From Bacteroidales bacterium UBA5197 (GTDB taxonomy: Bacteria; Bacteroidota; Bacteroidia; Bacteroidales; Lentimicrobiaceae): a stretch of DNA of 64,000 nucleotides. The notes beneath the pieces were generated by a model that did not search any database, was not told the origin of the DNA, and saw nothing but the letters and a program-made list of their open reading frames with translations. The stretch spans positions 1 through 64,000 of the forward strand of contig DHVX01000008.1 of assembly GCA_002412885.1 (NCBI GenBank), given 5' to 3'. The stretch's first letter is position 1. Each line of letters opens with the position of its first letter. Shown here one piece after another: positions 17,850-24,436 of the stretch. The translations under genes and the position numbers were made by a program.

Positions 17850-18719
17850 ATGGCGTACAATTTACTCAAAGGGAAAAAGGGAATTATTTTTGGAGCACTG
17901 AACAGCAACTCCATAGCCTGGAAAATTGCTGAAAGAGCCCACGAAGAAGGAGCACAGTTGGTTCTGACCAATACTCCGCTTGCCATCCGCATGGGCGAAA
18001 TGGATGAACTGGCTGCAAAAACCGGTTCGCTGATGGTTCCTGCTGATGCAACCAGTGTTGCTGATCTTGAAAACCTTTTTGCTAAAGCAATGGAAGCATT
18101 CGGGGGGCAGGTTGATTTCGTGCTGCATTCAATTGGTATGTCACCAAATGTCAGGAAGAAACTTCCTTACGATGATATCAATTATGATTATTTTACCAAA
18201 ACCCTTGATATCTCAGCAATTTCATTCCATAAAATGATTCAGGTTGCGAAAAAAAAGGATGCCATAAGTGAATGGGGATCTATTGTTGCCGTTTCCTACA
18301 TCGCGGCTCAGCGTACTCTTTTTGAATACAACGATATGGCTGATGCCAAAGCAGTTCTGGAATCTATTGCCCGCAGTTTCGGATATATTTACGGTCGCGA
18401 AAAACATGTCAGAATCAACACCATTTCGCAATCTCCAACACCAACCACTGCAGGGCAGGGGGTAAAGGGTTTCTCAGGTCTGATGGATTTTACCGAAAGA
18501 ATGTCACCTCTGGGTAATGCTACCGCTGAAGAATGTGCCGATTATTGTATTACTCTGTTTTCAGATCTGACCAAAAAAGTTACCATGCAAAATCTTTTCC
18601 ATGATGGAGGATTCAGCAGCATGGGTATGAGCGCCAGAGCCATGATTCAGTATAATAAGAGTCTTGAGTGTAAAGATTGTAATGAAAATCCTTTGAACCT
18701 GTCAGGAACAGATATTTAA
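17850..18719 (+). CDS. fabI: Enoyl-[acyl-carrier-protein] reductase (NADH)
   Basis: FabI carries out the last reduction of each fatty acid elongation cycle. The 289-residue short-chain dehydrogenase starts LLKGKKGIIFGALNSNSIAW, with the FabI-type nucleotide loop. Both active-site tyrosines are present (VAVSYIAAQR and FEYNDMADAK, the second followed by the catalytic lysine). PTPTTAG near the cofactor loop is also typical of FabI. It is the last gene of the bamD run. Its stop overlaps that of the convergent TonB-domain gene by three bases, and its terminator lies inside that gene. Confidence 0.95.
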   Translation: MAYNLLKGKKGIIFGALNSNSIAWKIAERAHEEGAQLVLTNTPLAIRMGEMDELAAKTGSLMVPADATSVADLENLFAKAMEAFGGQVDFVLHSIGMSPNVRKKLPYDDINYDYFTKTLDISAISFHKMIQVAKKKDAISEWGSIVAVSYIAAQRTLFEYNDMADAKAVLESIARSFGYIYGREKHVRINTISQSPTPTTAGQGVKGFSGLMDFTERMSPLGNATAEECADYCITLFSDLTKKVTMQNLFHDGGFSSMGMSARAMIQYNKSLECKDCNENPLNLSGTDI

Positions 18720-19168
18720 GTCTCTGCAGGATTTTCAAAAGTGATAGTATATCCATATGAATTCGAACCGGTCGTTTTTTCGGCCGGTTTTTTTATGGCA
18801 GTTTTTGGAGTTATTGTATAGTTCAAAACCGGAGCTGGTGCGTAAGGCAACCTGAAATTAATCCGGGTTTTCATTGTACTTCGTACTTTGAGGCCACGGT
18901 TGCGTGCAGCTTCGTACCTGAGAAGGGAAATTACCCTGATAGCTTCTTCATCGCATCCGAAGCCAATGCCTTTGGTTGCCCGGATATCTTCAACATTCCC
19001 TTCATTGGAAACTGTGAAACTTACATAGACCGTACCTTCTATCTGTTTTTCAATTGCTTCTTCAGGATATTTCAGGTTTTCGTCAATAAACCTTCTGAGC
19101 GCAGCGTTGCCACCCGGATATTGGGGCATCGCGATAAATTTTTTGTCTTTGCTTTTATTCCCTGACAT
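18716..19168 (-). CDS. Soluble TonB C-terminal domain protein
   Basis: A 150-residue protein with one TonB C-terminal domain: PQYPGGNAALRRFIDENLKYPEEA, then GTVYVSFTVSNEGNVEDI and CDEEAIRVISLL. TonB normally links inner-membrane energy to outer-membrane receptors through an N-terminal membrane anchor and a proline-rich spacer. Both are missing here, and no signal peptide is visible. The protein may be cytoplasmic, or the N-terminus may be missing. The last 26 residues (including KKPAEKTTGSN) extend past the domain and are encoded across the fabI terminator. ExbB/ExbD genes are not nearby. Function unknown. Confidence 0.8.
   Translation of the reverse strand: MSGNKSKDKKFIAMPQYPGGNAALRRFIDENLKYPEEAIEKQIEGTVYVSFTVSNEGNVEDIRATKGIGFGCDEEAIRVISLLRYEAARNRGLKVRSTMKTRINFRLPYAPAPVLNYTITPKTAIKKPAEKTTGSNSYGYTITFENPAET
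18766..18796 (+). terminator. fabI terminator embedded in the antisense TonB-domain gene
   Basis: AACCGGTCG (18766-18774) pairs with CGGCCGGTT (18781-18789) around six T, with one G-T pair, and runs into a further T tract. It is a textbook rho-independent terminator for rightward transcription, yet it lies within the 3' coding part of the leftward gene. Confidence 0.85.
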
Positions 19169-19190
19169 GGTTGGCTTGTTGGGTCAGGAA

Positions 19191-19198
19191 CAAAGTTA
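19191..19198 (-). promoter_or_regulatory. -7 element of the TonB-domain gene
   Basis: The minus strand reads TAACTTTG about 22 bases before the start codon, an exact -7 match. No clear -33 box was found. It supports the short, anchor-less start. Confidence 0.45.
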
Positions 19199-19431
19199 CA
19201 AGAAATTCAGATAAGGTTGATTTATATGTTTGCTCATTTAAATGGTTTTTGAATATTCAAATACTGTGAATTATCCTTCCTGATCTATATCAAGGCTGTT
19301 CAATTATTATTCTGTAAGTATTGCAAATAATTCCGATCTTTGAAAGTGATGAAAATTCAAGGGTTTATGAGTTGATGCACCCTGAATTGAGTATCTGAGT
19401 ATCTAAAAAGACTGCGACATTGAATATTAGT
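19199..19431. other. Intergenic region with one 14-bp palindrome
   Basis: No gene is visible between the TonB-domain and etfB genes. TTTGAATATTCAAA at 19248-19261 is a perfect palindrome about 170 bases upstream of the etfB promoter. It could be an operator for a dimeric regulator, or a chance event in AT-rich DNA. Confidence 0.35.
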
Positions 19432-19462
19432 TTTGCCGATTGTCTCCAAAGTTATATTTTTG
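19432..19462 (+). promoter_or_regulatory. Promoter of the etfB-etfA-acyl-CoA dehydrogenase operon
   Basis: TTTG at 19432-19435 and TATTTTTG at 19455-19462 are separated by 19 bases, a near-ideal Bacteroidota promoter. The expected start is near 19467, giving a leader of about 65-70 bases. Confidence 0.8.
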
Positions 19463-19534
19463 CATTCCGGGATAAATTTCAAATGTTTGAAATTACCTAA
19501 CTAAATAATTGCATATTTTACGAAAACACAGTCT

Positions 19535-20407
19535 ATGAGCTTTAGAATCATTGTGCTCGCAAAACAAGTACCAGATACCCGCAATGTGGGTAAAGATGCT
19601 ATGAAAGCGGATGGTACAGTAAACCGGGCAGCCCTTCCGGCTATTTTCAACCCCGAAGACCTGAATGCCCTTGAGCTGGCCCTCAGAATCAAAGATCAGC
19701 GGAAAGATTGCGAAGTGATAGTGCTTACCATGGGTCCTTTCAGGGCTGCGGAAATAGTTCGCGAAGCCATGTATCGTGGTGCTGACCGCGGCTATCTCAT
19801 CACCGATCGCAAATTTGCAGGTTCTGACACCCTTGCTACTTCTTACGCTATATCATTGGCAGTCAAGAAACTGGAGCCTTACAACCTGGTAATTTCCGGC
19901 AGGCAGGCAATTGATGGTGATACTGCACAGGTAGGTCCGCAAACGGCAGAAAAGCTGAATATTCCTCAGGTTACTTATGCCGAAGAAATTCCGGAAGTAA
20001 CTGATACCCACATTGTAATCAAACGCAGGCTTGAGCTGGGTATAGAAACCGTGAAAGCACCAATGCCTTTGGCAATTACGGTTCACAGTTCAGCACCTGA
20101 TTGCAGACAACGTGTAGCAAAATTGCTGATGAAATACAAGCATGCGCGCACAGTTACCGAATTGCAAAACGAAACAAAGGATTACACTGAACTTTACAAT
20201 CAGCGTCCTTACCTGCAGATTGATGAATGGACTGTAGATGATCTTCATGCCGATGTTGAAATGCTTGGACTTTCCGGATCTCCTACCAAAGTGAAGAAAA
20301 TTGAAAATGTGGTCTTTGCTCACAAGGATTCAAAAGTGATGACATCTTCTGATGAGGACATCAACAATCTGATGAAAGATCTGATTGAAAGCCATGTAAT
20401 CGGGTAA
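19535..20407 (+). CDS. etfB: Electron transfer flavoprotein subunit beta
   Basis: EtfB binds AMP or FAD and, with EtfA, carries electrons from acyl-CoA dehydrogenases. The 290 residues start IIVLAKQVPDTRN and contain the family's NPEDLNALELALR and the RQAIDGDTAQVGPQ loop. At 290 residues it is longer than the roughly 255 of mitochondrial EtfB, mostly through the C-terminal part. It is the first gene of a three-gene operon with etfA and a dehydrogenase, 34 bases from etfA. Whether this Etf bifurcates electrons cannot be read with confidence. Confidence 0.93.
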   Translation: MSFRIIVLAKQVPDTRNVGKDAMKADGTVNRAALPAIFNPEDLNALELALRIKDQRKDCEVIVLTMGPFRAAEIVREAMYRGADRGYLITDRKFAGSDTLATSYAISLAVKKLEPYNLVISGRQAIDGDTAQVGPQTAEKLNIPQVTYAEEIPEVTDTHIVIKRRLELGIETVKAPMPLAITVHSSAPDCRQRVAKLLMKYKHARTVTELQNETKDYTELYNQRPYLQIDEWTVDDLHADVEMLGLSGSPTKVKKIENVVFAHKDSKVMTSSDEDINNLMKDLIESHVIG

Positions 20408-20441
20408 TCAAGCAAATATCAACTTAAAACCGAAAGAAACC

Positions 20442-21464
20442 GTGAATAATATATTTGTCTATTGCGAGATTACCGAAGATAAAGTTATCGCTGATGTAAG
20501 TCTTGAGCTTTTGTCAAAAGGCCGGAAACTTGCTTCGGAACTCAATGTAAAACTTGAAGCTGTCGTAATCGGAACCGATCTTAAGGATGTAGAAGCACAG
20601 ATTTTCCCTTATGGGGTTGATGTTGTGCATGTTGCAGACGATAAGAACCTTTTTCCGTACACCACACTTCCTCATTCTGCAATTGTTCTGGAAATTTTCA
20701 AACATGAAAAACCCGAGATTGCTATATTCGGAGCTACTTCGATTGGTCGCGATCTTGCCCCGCGCATTGCGTCAGCGCTGCGTTGCGGACTAACTGCCGA
20801 TTGCACCAGCCTTGAATTCGGAGATCATTTCGAAAATAAAACCCAAACCGAATATAAAAACCTGCTTTACCAGATAAGGCCGGCATTTGGTGGAAATATA
20901 ATTGCTACCATCATCAATCCCGAAACAAGACCTCAAATGGCCACTGTTCGTGAAGGTGTGATGAAAAAGGAGATCCTGGATGCAAAGTATAAAGGGAAAG
21001 TCAAAAAAGTTAATACTGCTGCCATTCTTAAAGATGAGCATTTTGTTGTTCAGATCATTGAGCGACACATGGAAGCCAGTAAGATCAACATCAAAAACTC
21101 ACAGGTAATCATCGCTGGAGGTTATGGCGTTGGTTCCAAAGAGAATTTTAAGTTGCTTTATGATCTGGCAGATGTTTTGGGTGCGCAGGTTGGTGCATCA
21201 CGGGCTGCTGTGGATGCAGGTTATTCAGAACATGAGCGTCAGATCGGACAAACAGGAGTTACTGTAAGGCCTAAGCTTTATATTGCTTGCGGAATTTCAG
21301 GAGCAGTGCAGCATCGCGCCGGAATGGATCAATCGGCTCAGATCATTTCCATAAATACCGATCTGAATGCACCAATCAATCATATTGCCGATTTTACCAT
21401 TATCGGGAGTATAACAGATGTGATTCCTAAAATGATCAAGTATTACAAAGCAAATTCAAAGTAA
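20442..21464 (+). CDS. etfA: Electron transfer flavoprotein subunit alpha
   Basis: EtfA holds the FAD that exchanges electrons with the dehydrogenase. The 340 residues include an N-terminal AANH-like domain (FGATSIGRDLAPRIASAL, LTADCTSLE) and the C-terminal FAD-binding domain with IIAGGYGVGSKENF, VGASRAAVDAGY, QIGQTGVTVRPKLYIACGIS and AQIISINTD. The start codon is GTG at 20442, chosen because it gives the usual NNIFVYCE beginning and no ATG fits better. It sits between etfB and the acyl-CoA dehydrogenase. Confidence 0.94.
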   Translation: MNNIFVYCEITEDKVIADVSLELLSKGRKLASELNVKLEAVVIGTDLKDVEAQIFPYGVDVVHVADDKNLFPYTTLPHSAIVLEIFKHEKPEIAIFGATSIGRDLAPRIASALRCGLTADCTSLEFGDHFENKTQTEYKNLLYQIRPAFGGNIIATIINPETRPQMATVREGVMKKEILDAKYKGKVKKVNTAAILKDEHFVVQIIERHMEASKINIKNSQVIIAGGYGVGSKENFKLLYDLADVLGAQVGASRAAVDAGYSEHERQIGQTGVTVRPKLYIACGISGAVQHRAGMDQSAQIISINTDLNAPINHIADFTIIGSITDVIPKMIKYYKANSK

Positions 21465-21511
21465 ATTGACGGACAGTTAATTTGGAGTAATCACAAGCAA
21501 TTCACAAGAAA

Positions 21512-23218
21512 ATGGCCAACTTTTATAACGATAACGAAAACCTTAAGTTTCATCTTACTCATCCATTAATGGAGAAGATTGTGAAACTTAAAGAGAAGAA
21601 TTATACCGAAATGGAGCATCACGATTACGCTCCGTTAGACCTCGAAGATGCGCTCGATAGCTACGATAAGGTTCTAGAGATCATTGGAGAGATTTCGGGC
21701 GACATTGTTGGACCCAACGCAGAAAGCGTGGACCATGATGGACCTCAGTTGATTGACAATGAGGTAATTTATGCCAAAGGCACTCAGGAAAACTATGATG
21801 CTCTGGTGAAAGCCGGGTTGATTGGAATGTCGCTTCCCCGCGAATATGGCGGATTGAATTTCCCGATTGTGCCTTACGTAATGTCTGGCGAAATCGTTTC
21901 GCGCGCTGATGCCGGGTTCGCAAATATCTGGGGATTACAGGATTGCGCTGAAACCATTCATGAGTTCGGATCAGAAGAAATAAAGAATGAGTATCTCCCA
22001 CGTTTTAACAAGGGTGCTACTGCAGCTATGGATCTTACTGAACCTGATGCAGGTTCTGATCTTCAGGCTGTTCAGCTTAAAGCTACCCTCGATCAGCAAA
22101 CCGGAATATGGTATCTTGATGGTGTCAAGCGCTTTATTACCAATGGTGATGCAGATATTTCGCTGGTTCTTGCCCGCTCAGAAGCCAATACCTCCGATGC
22201 ACGCGGGCTTTCATTGTTTGTTTACGATCGTACACACAGAGCAGTAAAAATCAGGCGTATTGAAAATAAACTTGGTATTAAAGGTTCTCCAACCTGTGAG
22301 CTGGTATTTAAAAATGCTCCCGCAAAGCTTATCGGAGATACCAAGCTGGGTCTTATCAAATATGTAATGTCACTGATGAACTCAGCCCGTTTGGGAGTAG
22401 GAGCACAATCAGTTGGTATTGCTGAAGCTGCATGGCGCGAAGCGCTGAAATATGCTCAGGAACGTGAGCAGTTCGGGAAAGCCATTATCCGTTACCCGGC
22501 CGTTTATGAAATGATCACCAACATGAAGGTGAAAACCGATGCCATCAGGACTTTACTATATGAAACAGCGCGTTTTGTTGATATTTACAAGGCTTATACT
22601 TTTGCTGGTCACGATAGGAAGTTAGAACAATCGGAACGTGAAGAGTCTAAATATTACCTGAAGCTTGCTGATGTTTTTACACCGCTGCTTAAACTTTTCT
22701 CAAGCGAATATTGCAACCAGATAGCATATGATGCACTGCAGATTCATGGTGGTACAGGTTACATGAAAGATTTTCCGGTTGAACGCATTTTCCGCGATGC
22801 ACGCATTACCACCATTTATGAAGGTACCTCACAACTTCAGGTTGTTGCTGCAATCCGCGGTGTGGGCAACGGAGCGTATCTTAAAGCACTTCAGGCATAT
22901 GGAGCCATTGAGGTTAAACCTGAGCTTCAATACATGAAATCAGTTCTCGGGAAAATGACCGAACAATTCGGCAAAACGGCTGAAAAGGTTAATGAATTCG
23001 AAGACAATGAATACCTCGATTTTCATGCACGCCGCCTGGTCGAAATGGCCGGAAATACGATAATGGGCTATCTTTTGTTGCACGATGCAAATCGCAGCGA
23101 TGTTTACACAAAATCTGCCGATATCTTTATCCGTATGGCCCGTGCCGAAAATATAGCCAAAGTTGGCTTTATCAACCAAAGTCATCCCAAAGACCTTGGC
23201 GCCTATAAACAGGTGTAA
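21512..23218 (+). CDS. Acyl-CoA dehydrogenase
   Basis: A FAD enzyme that oxidises acyl-CoA to trans-2-enoyl-CoA and passes electrons to the neighbouring EtfAB. Typical blocks are GLIGMSLPREYGGLNFP, AMDLTEPDAGSDL, YAQEREQFGKAI and QIHGGTGYMKDFPVERIFRD. The catalytic glutamate is in IYEGTSQLQ. At 568 residues it has about 170 residues beyond the classical 380-400, with a helical C-terminal extension as in the large bacterial acyl-CoA dehydrogenases. Chain-length preference cannot be read. A terminator at 23251-23280 closes the operon. Confidence 0.93.
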   Translation: MANFYNDNENLKFHLTHPLMEKIVKLKEKNYTEMEHHDYAPLDLEDALDSYDKVLEIIGEISGDIVGPNAESVDHDGPQLIDNEVIYAKGTQENYDALVKAGLIGMSLPREYGGLNFPIVPYVMSGEIVSRADAGFANIWGLQDCAETIHEFGSEEIKNEYLPRFNKGATAAMDLTEPDAGSDLQAVQLKATLDQQTGIWYLDGVKRFITNGDADISLVLARSEANTSDARGLSLFVYDRTHRAVKIRRIENKLGIKGSPTCELVFKNAPAKLIGDTKLGLIKYVMSLMNSARLGVGAQSVGIAEAAWREALKYAQEREQFGKAIIRYPAVYEMITNMKVKTDAIRTLLYETARFVDIYKAYTFAGHDRKLEQSEREESKYYLKLADVFTPLLKLFSSEYCNQIAYDALQIHGGTGYMKDFPVERIFRDARITTIYEGTSQLQVVAAIRGVGNGAYLKALQAYGAIEVKPELQYMKSVLGKMTEQFGKTAEKVNEFEDNEYLDFHARRLVEMAGNTIMGYLLLHDANRSDVYTKSADIFIRMARAENIAKVGFINQSHPKDLGAYKQV

Positions 23219-23250
23219 TTATCGGGATAAACCTTAATCACTACTTGCAA

Positions 23251-23280
23251 AAGCCGTTGCCACAAGCAGCGGCTTTTTTA
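23251..23280 (+). terminator. Terminator of the etf operon
   Basis: AAGCCGTTGC (23251-23260) pairs with GCAGCGGCTT (23266-23275) with one G-T pair around CACAA, followed by a T run. Confidence 0.92.
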
Positions 23281-23410
23281 ATATCTCGTTATTCACAACT
23301 TTAATAAAATTTTAAAATTCTCAGAACTTTATTCGGTAAAAGCTTGTTGATGAATAACGGGACGTTACTCCCATCAAAATAGTATTTCATAAACTCCAAA
23401 TAAACCTACC

Positions 23411-24202
23411 ATGCAAGTAGATACAGCAACAATCAAAAACAACGGAAATAGCAATGAAAGTGCCTGTGCCTGCGGATCAGGAGGGTGTGGCAGTCATTCG
23501 GCCAGCCGCACCCAACATGAAACCGAACATAACCTACCTGATAGATTTCAGTTATTGAAGGAAGGCGACAGGGTTGTAGAATTTGGCTCAGGTCTTGGAA
23601 ATGACAGTTTTTCAGCGGCTATGGCTATTGGACCTTCAGGAAAAGTAATAGGCATAGATTTTTCAGAAAAAAACATAACTTCTGCACGCAAAGAGCTGGA
23701 TTCTATCGATCTTAATAATGTAGAATTCAGACATGGAAACATCGAAGCTGCTCCGGTTGCAGATGAATGGGCTGACATAATTTATTCAACCTGCGTTTTT
23801 AATCTTCAATCAAACAAACAGAAGGTTGCCGATGAAATGTACAGGGTTGTTAAGCACAGCGGCTACGTTTGTGTTTCTGATTTCGTAATTCTGAATGATA
23901 TTCCTGAAGGATTGCGAAAGGATGCCGCTGAATTTGCGGGATGTATCGCAGGAGTAGAAAGAGCTGATATTTTCATGGATTACTTCAGAAATACAGGTTT
24001 TGAAAAAGGTGGTATTGTCGAAGTGAAAAAAGTGAAATTGCCCGATGAAATCCTCGAAAAGCATCTGGATGCAAAAACAATGGATAGCTATAACGATATC
24101 GATTCGGAAGATGGCATCTTCAGCATTGTACTGGTGGTAGAAAAACCGGAATCATGTAATGCGGAAACCTGCTGCCATAATCCTGACAAGCATAAAAACT
24201 GA
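23411..24202 (+). CDS. ArsM-like SAM-dependent methyltransferase
   Basis: A class I methyltransferase most like arsenite methyltransferase (ArsM), which methylates As(III) bound to cysteines. Motif I is VVEFGSGLGNDSFSAAMAIG, followed by VIGIDFSEKNITSA. Two cysteines lie where ArsM has its arsenic-binding pair: YSTCVFNLQ and EFAGCIAGV. The 263-residue protein also has cysteines near both ends (C19, C21, C26 and C249, C254, C255), suited to metal or metalloid binding. No arsR, arsB or arsC is adjacent, so a broader thiol-metal role is possible. It stands alone after the etf terminator. Confidence 0.8.
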   Translation: MQVDTATIKNNGNSNESACACGSGGCGSHSASRTQHETEHNLPDRFQLLKEGDRVVEFGSGLGNDSFSAAMAIGPSGKVIGIDFSEKNITSARKELDSIDLNNVEFRHGNIEAAPVADEWADIIYSTCVFNLQSNKQKVADEMYRVVKHSGYVCVSDFVILNDIPEGLRKDAAEFAGCIAGVERADIFMDYFRNTGFEKGGIVEVKKVKLPDEILEKHLDAKTMDSYNDIDSEDGIFSIVLVVEKPESCNAETCCHNPDKHKN

Positions 24203-24294
24203 TTTCTTTCAGTGAGTTATTTCAGAGGCTTGATTTTGAAGGCCATTAAATATAAGGATTGGTTATTCAATGCCGTTTAGTTAAGGAATAATGT

Positions 24295-24340
24295 CTTCGA
24301 CTCCGCTCAGACTGACAGTCATCTTGAGCGGAGCCGAAAG
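24295..24340. repeat. Dispersed inverted repeat, copy 1
   Basis: CTTCGACTCCGCTCAG (24295-24310) is followed 12 bases later by its imperfect reverse complement (24323-24340). The same 16-base arm occurs at 62179-62194. The rest of the 234-base gap between the ArsM-like and E1 genes shows nothing else recognisable. Confidence 0.75.
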
Positions 24341-24436
24341 ATATTTGAAAAAGGTTGAATTTTGTTGATGTACAATCTTTATTATTTGCTGATATCCTTA
24401 TAAATTATCCTCTATCAGCATTGTGATTCAATCAGA

